DNA of 64,000 bases, from NCBI GenBank assembly GCA_024226315.1, contig JAAELT010000636.1:1-64000 (forward strand), read 5' to 3'. Shown here piece after piece: positions 1-10,844 of the stretch. The notes under the pieces are model-generated. The model saw nothing but the letters and a program-made list of their open reading frames with translations. It did no database searches and was not told the DNA's origin. This DNA is from a bacterium (GTDB lineage Bacteria > Acidobacteriota > Thermoanaerobaculia > Multivoradales > J023). The first letter of the stretch is position 1; the number at the start of each line of letters is the position of its first letter. The position numbers and the translations under genes are program-made.

Positions 1-994
1 CGCGGATCGTCGGCCGCAGCCGCAGCCAGGCCACCAGGCGGGCGGCGCGCTCGGGATCGTCGAGGCGCGGCGGCGCGGCGCCGACGCCGGCGGTCAGGAC
101 GCCGTCGTCAGGCGCGCCGAGATCGTCCGGTCCGGGCAGGGCGAGGCGCTGGATCCCCGGCCGGGTCAGCCCGCCGGTGCCGTCTTCGACGACGTCCAGG
201 GCCAGCATCTCGGTCCGCCCGTCTACCTGCCGGCCGGTGGTGATCTCCCACACGTAGGGCACGCGGGCGCGCTCTGGAAGGTCCGCCAGGGCCTCGGGCA
301 TCGCCATCGCCGGCACCAGCCCGAGGGACAGCAGCCGGCGCTGGACGCCGTCGCCGCTGAGGGTCTGCCGAACTTTGTCGATCGTCTTCGGTTCGGCGTC
401 GCCGGCCAGGAGCGCCAGCCACAGGGAACGGTCGAGGGTGTCCTCGATCAGGTCGAAGCCCGCGGGATCGGCGGCGCCCTGGGGGAAGACCGGCGTGGTG
501 ACGTAGCCGGCGGCCCGGCGGCTCCCCAGGCCGTAGACCTGGGACAGTCCCGCGAGCACGCCACCGAGCTGCTGCCGCTCGGCGGCGCTCAAGGGACGCT
601 TGGAGTAGGCCTCGGCCTGGATCGGCAGCACCGTCAGCTCGGACAGGGTCTCGAACGGCACCGGCCCGTCGACCGCCGCCAGGGGCGCCAAGTCGACGGC
701 GCCGGTGGCGCGGTCGTCGTCGTGCTCGACCGCGATCATGCCGCTCGCCGATACCGCCGGCCGCACCTGCTCGCCGAGCAGCCGGAGGAAGGCGTAGCGC
801 TGCTTCTCGGGGATCAGGTTGGCGCGGTAGAGGAGGGTGTCGACCAGCCAGGCGAAGAGCTCGACCAGGGTCACTCCGGGGTCGCCGGGCTGGGGATCGC
901 TCCACTCCGCGGTATGGGCGGACCTGCGCGCCAGGACCTCGCGCACCAGCCGGTCGTAGTCGAGGTCGGCGAGACTCGGGGGTGAGATCGGCAT
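1..994 (-). CDS. eCIS baseplate J-like protein (Afp11/12 type), N-terminal part
   Basis: The frame opens with ATG at 994 and stays open for 331 codons to the window edge, so the C-terminus is missing. The N-terminus reads MPISPPSLADLDYDRLVREV, followed by DPQPGDPGVTLVELFAWLVD, as in the 'putative baseplate assembly protein' (gpJ/Afp11) family of contractile injection systems. In the family this protein forms the baseplate wedges that couple hub and sheath. It follows the gp25 gene by 6 bp, which is the usual order. The assignment to Afp11 versus Afp12 is open because the C-terminal part is not visible. Confidence 0.85.
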   Translation of the reverse strand, partial: MPISPPSLADLDYDRLVREVLARRSAHTAEWSDPQPGDPGVTLVELFAWLVDTLLYRANLIPEKQRYAFLRLLGEQVRPAVSASGMIAVEHDDDRATGAVDLAPLAAVDGPVPFETLSELTVLPIQAEAYSKRPLSAAERQQLGGVLAGLSQVYGLGSRRAAGYVTTPVFPQGAADPAGFDLIEDTLDRSLWLALLAGDAEPKTIDKVRQTLSGDGVQRRLLSLGLVPAMAMPEALADLPERARVPYVWEITTGRQVDGRTEMLALDVVEDGTGGLTRPGIQRLALPGPDDLGAPDDGVLTAGVGAAPPRLDDPERAARLVAWLRLRPTIR

Positions 995-1000
995 CGGCCG

Positions 1001-1396
1001 CTAGCCTCCCAGCTCCATGGTCAGGTGGACCTGGCCGCCGGCGCCCGTGCGGCGCAGGCGGTAGGCGATCTCGACCCGCACGCGGGCCGGCTCTTCCGGC
1101 ACCTCCCAGACCTCGACCCGATCGAGCAGCAGGCGGCGCTCCCAGCGCTCCAGCGACTCGGTCACCAGGTCCCGAATGCGCCGCCGGGTGGCCAGGGTAT
1201 TGGGCTCCTCGAGCAGGTCCTCGAGGCCGGCGCCGAACTCGGTGCGCATCAGCCGCTCGCCCGGACGGGTGCGCAGGATGATCTCGATCGACTGGCGCAC
1301 GCTCGCCTCGAGACTCGGGTAGGACAGGCGGCCGGCGGCGTCGGGCACCGCCAGCAGGGGCCAGCTGATCGGCGGCGGCAGGGCTACTTGAGCCAT
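1001..1396 (-). CDS. gp25/gpW-like baseplate wedge protein (Afp9-like)
   Basis: A 131-aa protein starting MAQVALPPPISWPLLAV. It carries the gpW/gp25 signature: YPSLEASVRQSIEIILRTRPGERLMRTEFG near residues 44-71 (an INQIIMTPPGERVMRPEFG-like block), then a helical DLVTESLERWERR and a C-terminal strand pair. In T4 and Afp, gp25 is the wedge that contacts the first sheath ring and starts sheath polymerisation. A longer in-frame start exists upstream, but the ATG at 1396 overlaps the previous stop (TGATG) and is preceded by GGAGG at good spacing, so it was chosen. Length fits the family (about 130-150 aa). Confidence 0.9.
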   Translation of the reverse strand: MAQVALPPPISWPLLAVPDAAGRLSYPSLEASVRQSIEIILRTRPGERLMRTEFGAGLEDLLEEPNTLATRRRIRDLVTESLERWERRLLLDRVEVWEVPEEPARVRVEIAYRLRRTGAGGQVHLTMELGG

Positions 1397-2877
1397 CAAC
1401 TCCTCCGGGGAAAGGGGATGCAGGTCTTCACCAGCGGCAGCCAGCGGAAGACGAAGTTGAGCAGCTTGAGGAAGAGGAAGAGCACGATGAAGGCGCACAG
1501 GGTGATGATCGGGATGTTGAAGCCGCAGATCGCGCCCGGTCTCGCGCCTCCGCCTCGTCTGGCCTCACGCTCCAGCAGGCCCTGGAGACTCGATCCTTCG
1601 ACCAGGCTCAGCAGGCTTTCGGGGAGCACGAAGGCGACGTTCGGCTTGAGGGCGCGCAGCAGGCCGCGGTTCTCGGCGTCCGGCAGGGCCACCTGCACCG
1701 GCGGCACCGAGCTGGTCTCATACCAGGGCGCGATGGTGAAGCGGTCGCTGGGGGCGCTCCACACCAGGTCCGGCGGGCAGCCGTCGTCGCGCTTCACCCT
1801 GACGAAGGCGCGCAGGCGGTACTCGCGGCCGACCGGGTCGAAGCGTCCTTCGGCGGCGGTGAGGGAGGCGAAGCGGGACGCCAGAGCGGTCCGGGCGCGT
1901 TCGATCACGAGACGCTCGACGCCGGGGTCGGGCGCCGGCCAGCTCTCCGGCAGCTGGTCGTCGGGGAGATCGCCCGAGCCGAAGAGCGACACCTCGGCGG
2001 CCCGCGCCAGCACCTCGCCCGCCGGGCGCGGGCCGCCGTCTTTGTACGGCAGCTCGATCCGGTTCAGGACTTCGAGCAGGCCCCGGCTCTCGGGGCCGTC
2101 GAAAGCGTCGAAATGCTCGTGGAGCTGCTCGAGCGCAACGACGAGACCAGCCCGCAGATCGGCGGCATTTCCCTCGGACATGCCGCTCTTCAGCAGCTCC
2201 GGCAACAGCTCCCGGACCTGCTCGTCGCCGGGGGCCGGCGGCGCCGCCGGCGTCTCGCAGCGCTCGGAGCTGGCCAACGGCACCAGGCCGTAGAGATAGG
2301 TCCGCCCCGCCGCCCGGCAGACCTCGGGCGGCGCGACGAAGAGCGGCGAGAAGCTCTCCGCGTAGGTCTCGCCCCCGGCGCCCAGGAGCGCCAGCCGGCG
2401 ATCGATCTCGGGATGGCCGGCGGCCAGCGCCGGCGGCCGGCGATCGGCATCCGGGTCGAGGTTCCCGTCGCCGGGTGTTGCGAACGGCCGCCAGCCGCGC
2501 AGGGCGTTGCCGCTCGCCATCCAGCCCTCGTCGAGCGGGTCGCCGGGCCGGCGGGCGGTCTCTTTCAGCCGGCGGATCACCAGGCCCGCCGAGTCGACGC
2601 GCCGCGGATCGAGGCGGGGCTGCCCGAGCCGATTGCAGGCCGCCTCCAGCAGCACCACGTAGAAGGTGCGGTGCACCGGCTGGAAGAGCTGGAGCGGCGG
2701 CGCTCCAGCGCTCCGGCGGGCGACCGGTCCGGCCAGCGCCCGCCGGCCCTCGAGGCTCGCCAGCTGCTCGAGGATCGCCGGCAGGAACTCCTGGTCCGTA
2801 CGCTCCAGCAGCGTCGGGGCGGGGCCGCCGGCGCCCCGCAGGTAGGCGCCGCGCAGGACGACGTCGTGCCTCACCAT
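1396..2877 (-). CDS. eCIS-associated protein with C-terminal membrane helix, unknown function
   Basis: A 493-aa protein I do not recognise by family. The first 440 residues are soluble, mixed and rich in Arg/Glu/Pro, without repeats or known motifs. The last ~45 residues are strikingly hydrophobic (core IPIITLCAFIVLFLFLKLL, then NFVFRWLPLV) and end in a short basic tail, consistent with a single C-terminal membrane anchor. It lies between the gp5-like spike and gp25, overlapping both neighbours (ATGGTGA upstream, TGATG downstream), so it is surely co-translated with the baseplate. Inference: a baseplate-associated anchor tying the particle to the cytoplasmic membrane, as proposed for intracellular or thylakoid-anchored CIS, or a hydrophobic spike cargo. 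The longer upstream frame was rejected because it overlaps the spike gene completely. Confidence 0.75.
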   Translation of the reverse strand: MVRHDVVLRGAYLRGAGGPAPTLLERTDQEFLPAILEQLASLEGRRALAGPVARRSAGAPPLQLFQPVHRTFYVVLLEAACNRLGQPRLDPRRVDSAGLVIRRLKETARRPGDPLDEGWMASGNALRGWRPFATPGDGNLDPDADRRPPALAAGHPEIDRRLALLGAGGETYAESFSPLFVAPPEVCRAAGRTYLYGLVPLASSERCETPAAPPAPGDEQVRELLPELLKSGMSEGNAADLRAGLVVALEQLHEHFDAFDGPESRGLLEVLNRIELPYKDGGPRPAGEVLARAAEVSLFGSGDLPDDQLPESWPAPDPGVERLVIERARTALASRFASLTAAEGRFDPVGREYRLRAFVRVKRDDGCPPDLVWSAPSDRFTIAPWYETSSVPPVQVALPDAENRGLLRALKPNVAFVLPESLLSLVEGSSLQGLLEREARRGGGARPGAICGFNIPIITLCAFIVLFLFLKLLNFVFRWLPLVKTCIPFPRRS

Positions 2878-3575
2878 ACGTTGCCCGCTCCCGGCGTGTA
2901 GGTGGTGGCGACCACGGTGGTGGCCTGGAGCACGTCGCAGCGGACCACGCCCGAGAAGGTCGACACCGCCGCGTTGACGCTGACCTGCCCGGCGTTGACC
3001 TCGACCTGGCTGGCCTGGACCTCGACCCGGGCCCCGGTCTCTACCGAGACGCCGCCGGCGTCGAGGGTGACGGTGGTGCCTGCGCTGACCAGCTCCAGCT
3101 TGCCGCCGCCGAGGTCGGTGAGCTCGGCGCTGACGCCGCCGGGGGTGGTGAGCGACAGGGTCGCCTCCCCCGAACGCTCCTCGACGATGGCGATGCGGGT
3201 GCCGGCCTTGCCGACCAGGGTCCAGCGGTCGACTCGGTCGCCGGCGCCCCCCAGGCTCTCGGGAGCCTTCGCCCTGCCGTGCCACAGACCGCCGATCACC
3301 ACCGGCAGCCGCGGGTCGCCGTTGACGAACGACACCAGTACCTCGTCGCCGACGTCGGGCAGCAGGAAGGCGCCGCGCTCGGCGCCGGCGAAGGGCACCG
3401 CCACCCGCGCCCAAAGCGGTGCGTCCTGCTCGCCGACGCCGTCGTAGCTCAACAGCCGCACCTGGACCCGGGAGAGCTTCTCGGGGTCGGCAACCGCGAC
3501 CACCTCCGCCAGGTAGCAGGCCCCGGCGTCGGAGCTCAGAGGCGTCCGGCCGAGGGTCTCGAGCGCCGTCGTCAC
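2871..3575 (-). CDS. gp5/baseplate V-like spike protein (Afp8 C-terminal half)
   Basis: A 234-aa protein. An OB-fold with the phage baseplate V / VgrG gp5 signature occupies roughly residues 17-105 (YLAEVVAVADPEKLSRVQVR, APLWARVAVPFAG, GDEVLVSFVNGDPRLPVVIG). After it come repeated short strands ending in alternating V/S/N runs (VEVQASQVEVNAGQVSVNA, 145-235), the usual form of a trimeric beta-helix spike. The GTG at 3575 overlaps the stop of the gp27-like gene (GTGA), so translation is coupled and this start is preferred over an upstream ATG. In Afp, gp27 and gp5 parts are one protein (Afp8); here they are two genes. Confidence 0.9.
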   Translation of the reverse strand: MTTALETLGRTPLSSDAGACYLAEVVAVADPEKLSRVQVRLLSYDGVGEQDAPLWARVAVPFAGAERGAFLLPDVGDEVLVSFVNGDPRLPVVIGGLWHGRAKAPESLGGAGDRVDRWTLVGKAGTRIAIVEERSGEATLSLTTPGGVSAELTDLGGGKLELVSAGTTVTLDAGGVSVETGARVEVQASQVEVNAGQVSVNAAVSTFSGVVRCDVLQATTVVATTYTPGAGNVW

Positions 3576-4657
3576 GGGTACCCCAGGGCGGCACATTCCG
3601 CCTCGAAGTCGGTCTCGTAGCCGCGCACCACGTCGAAGCGATGGCAGGCGGAGACGACGTAGTAAGTGTTGTCGAAACGCGCGCTGATACCGGTCAACTG
3701 GACGTGGGTGCCCACCCGCAGCGCCGGGTTGCCCTCCGCCGTGCCCTCGGCGCAGACGAAGCGCCGGGCGCGGCGGTCGAAGGCCGCGTCGGCCAGGGCC
3801 CTGGCCTCCTCGGCGGTGGTCACCGCCGGCCGGCCGAGGTGCTCTGAGCGCTCGCCGAGGGCGTCGAACAGCACCTCGGCGCCCCGCCGCCCGCGGCCCG
3901 GCTCCAGGCTGGCGCCGCGACTGGCGGCGCTGACCCGCTGCCCGCGGACCGGGTCCCAGCCGCTGACCGTCACTTCGGTGACCTGGTGCGCGAGGTCGGC
4001 GACCATGCGCACCTGGCGCAGCTGGCTGTGCAACTCCAGCTCCAGGGCGCCGCGCCGCACCTCGCCCCGGGGCGAGACGTGGAGCTCGCGGCCCACCACC
4101 TGCAGGTCGCCGTCGTAGCGCCGCAACAGGCGGCCCAGGAAGGCCAGGTCGCTCTCGTTGAGCTGCACCCGGGTGCCGACGCCATCGGTGAAGCCGGTGA
4201 TCCGGGGGGTCAGGCCGTGGCGCGCCGCCACCGCGCGCGCCAGATCGGCGATCGAGACGTCGCGATGGACGGCGGTGCGGCGGGCCATGCGCGCCTGCTG
4301 ACAGTCGTCCTCGGCCAGGACCAGCAGCTCGGGCGGCGACAGCTCGGGGAATTCGGCCTCGAGCGCGGTCACGGTACCGCGGAAGATCTCCCGGGGCGCG
4401 CTGGCGTCGCCGGCATAGACCGCGATCTTCGAGCCCAGGCGCAGCCGCTCCTCGTCCTCAAAGGCCGGACCGGCGCCCCCTTCAGGGTCGCTGGCGACGT
4501 TGCTGAAGCGCAGCTCGAGGGCCGACAGGCCGCCTTCACGCTCGCGCATCTCCATCGCCAGCAGCAGCTCGCTGACCCGGAGCAGCTCAGCGCCGTCGAC
4601 GCGCACCGTCGGCCGGGCACTGTAGACCGCCATCGGGCTGAGCGCGGCTTCAGGCAT
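3572..4657 (-). CDS. gp27-like hub protein (VgrG/gpD N-terminal type)
   Basis: A 361-aa protein matching the tail hub (gpD/gp27, VgrG N-terminal) fold: MAVYSARPTVRVDGAELLRV, a middle DLARAVAARHGLTPRITGF and LNESDLAFLGRLLRRYDGDL (about residues 165-185), which is the typical 'ESDWEFLxRLARxxG' block of VgrG proteins, and a C-terminal GNPALRVGTHVQLTGISARFDNTYYVV block. It forms the trimeric hub that links the tube to the spike. It overlaps the spike gene by 4 bp and follows the 56-aa gene by 38 bp. Together with the next gene it equals one full Afp8/VgrG. Confidence 0.9.
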   Translation of the reverse strand: MPEAALSPMAVYSARPTVRVDGAELLRVSELLLAMEMREREGGLSALELRFSNVASDPEGGAGPAFEDEERLRLGSKIAVYAGDASAPREIFRGTVTALEAEFPELSPPELLVLAEDDCQQARMARRTAVHRDVSIADLARAVAARHGLTPRITGFTDGVGTRVQLNESDLAFLGRLLRRYDGDLQVVGRELHVSPRGEVRRGALELELHSQLRQVRMVADLAHQVTEVTVSGWDPVRGQRVSAASRGASLEPGRGRRGAEVLFDALGERSEHLGRPAVTTAEEARALADAAFDRRARRFVCAEGTAEGNPALRVGTHVQLTGISARFDNTYYVVSACHRFDVVRGYETDFEAECAALGYP

Positions 4658-4695
4658 CAGGGCTCCCTGGCTTCATCGTCTGGTTCCGCATCACG

Positions 4696-4866
4696 TCAGT
4701 CCGCCCTCAAACGAGCCCGGCGCCGTTCGATCCGGCATTGGAGCCGCCGGACTTTCTCCAGCTCCGGCGTCGCCGGCGGCACTGGCTTCTCGGACTCGGA
4801 GCCGGGCGTCGCCGCATTTGCCTCGGGCTCGACGCTAGCCACCACCTGGTCGAAGATCACCGCCAT
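4696..4866 (-). CDS. 56-aa eCIS small protein (Afp6-position)
   Basis: A short ORF starting ATG at 4866 and stopping TGA at 4698-4696, sequence MAVIFDQVVASVEPEAN..., an acidic/proline-rich middle and a basic helix VRRLQCRIERRRARLRAD at the C-terminus. It fills the only gap between the Afp7-like and gp27-like genes, 18 bp after the former. Afp and PVC operons also contain a ~60-aa gene (Afp6/Pvc6) in this neighbourhood, and DUF5908-type small proteins are common in eCIS loci. No sequence motif proves homology, so the equivalence rests on size and position. Confidence 0.6.
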   Translation of the reverse strand: MAVIFDQVVASVEPEANAATPGSESEKPVPPATPELEKVRRLQCRIERRRARLRAD

Positions 4867-4884
4867 CGTTCGTACCCTCGCAAG

Positions 4885-5847
4885 CTAGTCCTCGTCGAAT
4901 TGGATCCGTGAGCGCAGGCGCCCGGGAGCGCCGACGTCGGCGCGCAGGCTAGCGCCGGCGAGCAGGCTCGCCCGGCCGCCGAGGGCGAAGCTGGCGCGCT
5001 CGTCGGTTGCCAGACTGTTGGCCTCGTGGCTCGGCAGGAAGCGCTCGACGTCGAGGCTCCGGCGTCGCCGGGGCAGCGGCTGGCGCAGGCCGTCGAAGGC
5101 GCCTTCGCCGGCCGGGACGCCGGCCGAGGCTCGGCCGCCGAAGACGCCGCCGAAGACGCCGCCGGGACGCCCGCCGTCCGGGCTCGGTGCTCCGCCGGCG
5201 AACGGCACCGGCGGCGCCAGCGGCACCGAGCCATCGACGGTGAGCGAGTCGCCGCCGGGGAAGCGCATGCTCTCCTCACCGTTGCGCTCGGCGAGGTCGC
5301 GTCCCGCGCCCGCGTCTCCGCCTTGCGCGGCGACCCCGGTGACCCCCCGGTCGGAGCTCGCCGGAACCTCGATCTCTTCCAGCTGTCCCGCGACGGAGGC
5401 GTTCTCGCCGACGCCGAAATCGAACACCCGGTCCTGGGCCGCAAGGGTGAGGTTGACGGTGGCCCGCAGGGGCACGCCGGCGGCGGCGAAGAAGTCCAGG
5501 GTCTCCTGGTAGGACTCGAGCATGCCGGGGAACTTGTAGACTCCCCACTCGAACTGCACGACCGGAGGCGGCTTGTCCCTGGCGGGCTTCTTCATGAGCC
5601 GGGCGACCTCGCCGGTATGAGCCCGCACGTCCTGGCCGGTGCCGGTGGTGTCGAAGACCAGCTCCAGGGTCAGCTTGCCCGAGGTCTGGGCGACGTGCTG
5701 CTTGTTTTTGTCGCCCTGACCCTTGTCGGGCAAAGTGTTGGTGAGGGAATACTGCAGCGACGCCGGATTGAAGTGCACGACGATGCACTGTCCGGGATCC
5801 GCCAGGGATCTCAGCAGGGCCTTTTCCGGAGATGACTCGGCGCTCAT
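4885..5847 (-). CDS. CIS tube-adaptor protein (Afp7-like, without LysM)
   Basis: A 320-aa protein. Residues ~8-150 match the contractile injection system tube domain (IVVHFNPASLQYSLTNTLP, KLTLELVFDTTG, PPPVVQFEWGVYKFPGML), followed by ATVNLTLAAQDRVFDFG. Afp7-type proteins join the tube to the hub and often end in LysM. Here no LysM is visible; instead there is a Gly/Pro/Ser-rich linker with VFGGVFGG and a C-terminal region rich in Ala/Leu/Arg. The ATG at 5847 overlaps the previous stop (ATGA). Earlier in-frame starts were rejected because they would overlap the tube gene. Confidence 0.85.
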   Translation of the reverse strand: MSAESSPEKALLRSLADPGQCIVVHFNPASLQYSLTNTLPDKGQGDKNKQHVAQTSGKLTLELVFDTTGTGQDVRAHTGEVARLMKKPARDKPPPVVQFEWGVYKFPGMLESYQETLDFFAAAGVPLRATVNLTLAAQDRVFDFGVGENASVAGQLEEIEVPASSDRGVTGVAAQGGDAGAGRDLAERNGEESMRFPGGDSLTVDGSVPLAPPVPFAGGAPSPDGGRPGGVFGGVFGGRASAGVPAGEGAFDGLRQPLPRRRRSLDVERFLPSHEANSLATDERASFALGGRASLLAGASLRADVGAPGRLRSRIQFDED

Positions 5848-6365
5848 TGCTGACCCTCCTGACTGGGCTTCGGCAGCTCGACCGCTTCGAGACCCTCGTG
5901 GACGAGGTGCAGCTCCTCGACCCCGACCTCGCTGCCCCGGGCATTGAGGTCGGCGGTCTTGAACTTGACCGGCAGGGCCCGCCGCAGCTTCCAGGCCAGC
6001 ACCTGCTGGCCGGCGTTGTCCGACAGGGTGACGGTGGCCGACAGACGGTGGGCGTAGGCGCCGTTCGAGACCAGTTTGAACCACTCCCAGAGGTGGCGGT
6101 TGACGGTCATCCCGCGCTTGAGGACGACGGTGGCGAAGCTCACCGACCCCATCCTCTGGGCGGCGCCATAGTTGCGGCCGCCCTCCTGGATCACCTTCGG
6201 CTCCATGGTCGCCTCCAGGCCGCTGCACTCAGCGAAGGCACCGCTGCACAGCGGCTGCGACTGGCCGCCGGCTTCCGCCCCCAGGAGGTCCTCTTCGAAG
6301 TCGACCTGGAAGCGGAAAACGTGCAGCGGATGGAGCTGGTTGTCGTTGGCCTGGACGTCGGTCAT
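5844..6365 (-). CDS. Tail tube protein 2 (Afp5-like, T4 gp19 family)
   Basis: A 173-aa tube subunit: HPLHVFRFQVDFEEDLLG, FAECSGLEATMEPKVIQEGG, FATVVLKRGMTVNRHLWEWF and a C-terminal EVGVEELHLVHEGLEAV, all hallmarks of the gp19/Afp1-Afp5 tail tube family. eCIS normally carry one major tube protein and a variant tube initiator that sits on the hub; because this copy is paired with the divergent sheath 2 and lies directly before the adaptor, it is the likely initiator (inference). The ATG at 6365 overlaps the stop of sheath 2 (ATGA). Confidence 0.9.
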   Translation of the reverse strand: MTDVQANDNQLHPLHVFRFQVDFEEDLLGAEAGGQSQPLCSGAFAECSGLEATMEPKVIQEGGRNYGAAQRMGSVSFATVVLKRGMTVNRHLWEWFKLVSNGAYAHRLSATVTLSDNAGQQVLAWKLRRALPVKFKTADLNARGSEVGVEELHLVHEGLEAVELPKPSQEGQQ

Positions 6366-7939
6366 GCCGCTTCCTCCCGCGTCACGGCCAGGGAGGCCTG
6401 GCCGCCCTCGTCGAGCACCAGCACCACGGTGATGGCGCGGATCGGATGGGCCGGCTGGAAGACGATCTCGGCCACCACCCGCCCCTGGTCGACGTCGTTC
6501 TGGCTCATGGTGCTGCGGTCGCAGCGCACGGAGAAGGCCTCCTCGGCCCGCGCGCCGCGCAGGGCGCCGGCTCTGTAGAGGGCGCCGAGCAGCGAGCTCA
6601 TGCGTTCGCGCACGCGCGCCCACAGGCCTTCGCCGGCGGCCTCGAAGGTCGCGTCTTCGCCCAGCCGTCGGGCGGCCCGGACCAGCACCGAGACCAGACG
6701 GTTGACGGCCGCCGGACGGTAGCTCTCGCCGACGCTGGTCGTGGCGTCGGAGAGCAGGTGGACGGCGCCCCGCGGCGCGAAGCCGAAGACCGACACCCGG
6801 TCGCTCAGACTCCCGGCCTCGGGGGCGCGCGGAGGGGGCGTGAAGAGCTGCCCGCGCCCGAGCTCGGGGAACAGGCCGACGACGCCGGCGGCGGCCTGCC
6901 GGGCGGCGCTGCGGAAGGTACCCCGGGCCAGGGCGTTGCGGGCGAGCATCCCCGCCAGCACGCCGTCGGGGCTCTCCAGACCCTGCGGCAGCCGGCGCGA
7001 GCCCGGGGTGCTGAGCCACGGGTAGGCCAGCTGCACGAAGGCGCTGGCGAGACTCTCCGGATGGGTGTCCAGCCCGCCGTCGAGCCAGCCCTCGCCGGCC
7101 AGGAAGCCGATCAGGCCAGCCGCCGCCGGCGTCGACTCGAGGGGAATCGGCACCGCCGCCAGAAGCTGCACCTCCCGCCGTCGGCGGGCGAGCAGCTCCG
7201 CCGCGCGCCGCACCGCCTGCGCCCACTCACCGTAACCCTGCTCGTCACAGCGTGGGGCGGGGATCGAGCGCGCGTAGCCGTCGGGGGCCGGCGGCGGTTG
7301 GGGCTTGGAGCACTCGACGAAGATCTCGCGCGCGGGCGCCGGCGCGGGCGGTTCGAGAACGGGAGGCGGCGCTGGCGACGCCACCAGCTCGGCCAGGTCC
7401 GGCAGGGCGAGGAAGGAGACCTCCGCCAGGCCGTAGAGATGGCCCACCCCACGCCAGCTGCCGCGGTCGGCCGGCGTGGCGGTCAAGGCCAGTGGGTAGC
7501 CGGGGAGCAGCTGCGCCAGCCGCTCCCGGCGGGCGTCGCGATCGTCCAGAAACGGCCCGGGGTCGCCGACCCGGACGACGTAGCACTTGCGCCCGCCCTC
7601 GGCGAAGAACGAGCGCACCGCGGCTCCCAGCCAGGTGGCGCCGAGCAGGCCGCGGCCGTCGAGGTCGCGCTCTTCCCAGGCGAAGACCTCGTCGAACACG
7701 TCCCAGCTGTCGATCGGCACCGGAACGTCGAGCAGCTTCCGGGCGCCGGGCCGGGCGTAGGGCGCGGTCGGGCCCCCGGGGGGCGACAGCCAGCCGCGCT
7801 CGATCAGCCAGCGCTCGAGGTGCGCCGGCAGATCGTCCGAGCGCCGGCGGACGAAGCCGGCGAAGCAGGCGACGTCGGCGCGCTGGGGCGCGCTGGTCCG
7901 GGCCGGAGCCTGGCGCTCGAAGTGGAGGCCGTTGCCCAT
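6362..7939 (-). CDS. Tail sheath-like protein 2 (Afp3/4-like)
   Basis: A 525-aa protein related to tail sheath subunits but diverged from sheath 1. Recognisable blocks are RADVACFAGFVRRRSDDLP near the N-terminus, VRSFFAEGGRKCYVVRVGD (about residues 108-126, matching FNNGGSRLYVSRVF of sheath 1), and the C-terminal ERMSSLLGALYRAGAL / FSVRCDRSTMSQNDVDQGR block that matches FVRCDRSTMTQNDLDNGR of sheath 1. A Pro-rich segment near residues 190-215 looks like a flexible linker. Variant sheaths such as Afp3/Afp4 form the sheath base next to the baseplate, the likely role here. It starts 14 bp after tube 1. Confidence 0.85.
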   Translation of the reverse strand: MGNGLHFERQAPARTSAPQRADVACFAGFVRRRSDDLPAHLERWLIERGWLSPPGGPTAPYARPGARKLLDVPVPIDSWDVFDEVFAWEERDLDGRGLLGATWLGAAVRSFFAEGGRKCYVVRVGDPGPFLDDRDARRERLAQLLPGYPLALTATPADRGSWRGVGHLYGLAEVSFLALPDLAELVASPAPPPVLEPPAPAPAREIFVECSKPQPPPAPDGYARSIPAPRCDEQGYGEWAQAVRRAAELLARRRREVQLLAAVPIPLESTPAAAGLIGFLAGEGWLDGGLDTHPESLASAFVQLAYPWLSTPGSRRLPQGLESPDGVLAGMLARNALARGTFRSAARQAAAGVVGLFPELGRGQLFTPPPRAPEAGSLSDRVSVFGFAPRGAVHLLSDATTSVGESYRPAAVNRLVSVLVRAARRLGEDATFEAAGEGLWARVRERMSSLLGALYRAGALRGARAEEAFSVRCDRSTMSQNDVDQGRVVAEIVFQPAHPIRAITVVLVLDEGGQASLAVTREEAA

Positions 7940-7953
7940 CGCCGGCGGCGTCC

Positions 7954-8415
7954 TCAGGCCGAAGCCTCGAAGTCGATGCCTTCAGCCGAGAGCGTCAGCT
8001 CTTCCATCGCCACGTCGCCGCCGCCCTTGCCGGCCAGGGTCGGGCCGGTGTACTTGAGCGGTACCACGCCGCGTAGGATCCAGGACTGGACGTCCTGCCC
8101 GGCCTCGTCGCGCAGGGTGATCACCACGTCGCGCTGGGCCGACCGGCCGATGCGACGGGTCTCGTCGATCCAGGTCCACAGGTCCGTGGAGTTGACGATC
8201 CCCCGTTTCAGGGTCACGTCCGACACCTTGTGCACCCCCGGCACCTTGCGCGGGTGGTTCTCGGGCTCGTTGCCGTTGCGGTACTCGGCGATGGTCAGCT
8301 CGGTGCCTATGCCCGAGACGTCGGAGAACCCGCCCAGGGGCTCGTCCTGTCCCACCGTGCCGTTGAGACTGACCAGGAAATTGAAAGCTCCGTAGGGAGT
8401 GGTGCGGTCGGGCAT
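7954..8415 (-). CDS. Tail tube protein 1 (Afp1-like, gp19 family)
   Basis: A 153-aa protein of exactly the usual tube-subunit length. Motifs: PYGAFNFLVSLNGTVG, GGFSDVSGIGTELTIAEYRN, VSDVTLKRGIVNSTDLWTWI and AMEELTLSAEGIDFEAS. It forms the inner tube that is pushed into the target. It follows sheath 1 by 25 bp, with GGAGG upstream of the ATG at 8415. It is probably the main tube subunit, since it is paired with the full-length sheath gene. Confidence 0.93.
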   Translation of the reverse strand: MPDRTTPYGAFNFLVSLNGTVGQDEPLGGFSDVSGIGTELTIAEYRNGNEPENHPRKVPGVHKVSDVTLKRGIVNSTDLWTWIDETRRIGRSAQRDVVITLRDEAGQDVQSWILRGVVPLKYTGPTLAGKGGGDVAMEELTLSAEGIDFEASA

Positions 8416-8440
8416 GTCGGTCGCTCCTCCTAGCGTTGGG

Positions 8441-10792
<2,352 letters not shown>

Positions 10793-10844
10793 GGCTCCTT
10801 TCGTCGGCGGGGCTCGCGCGGAGTCCCTCGGGTTGCAGGTCTCG

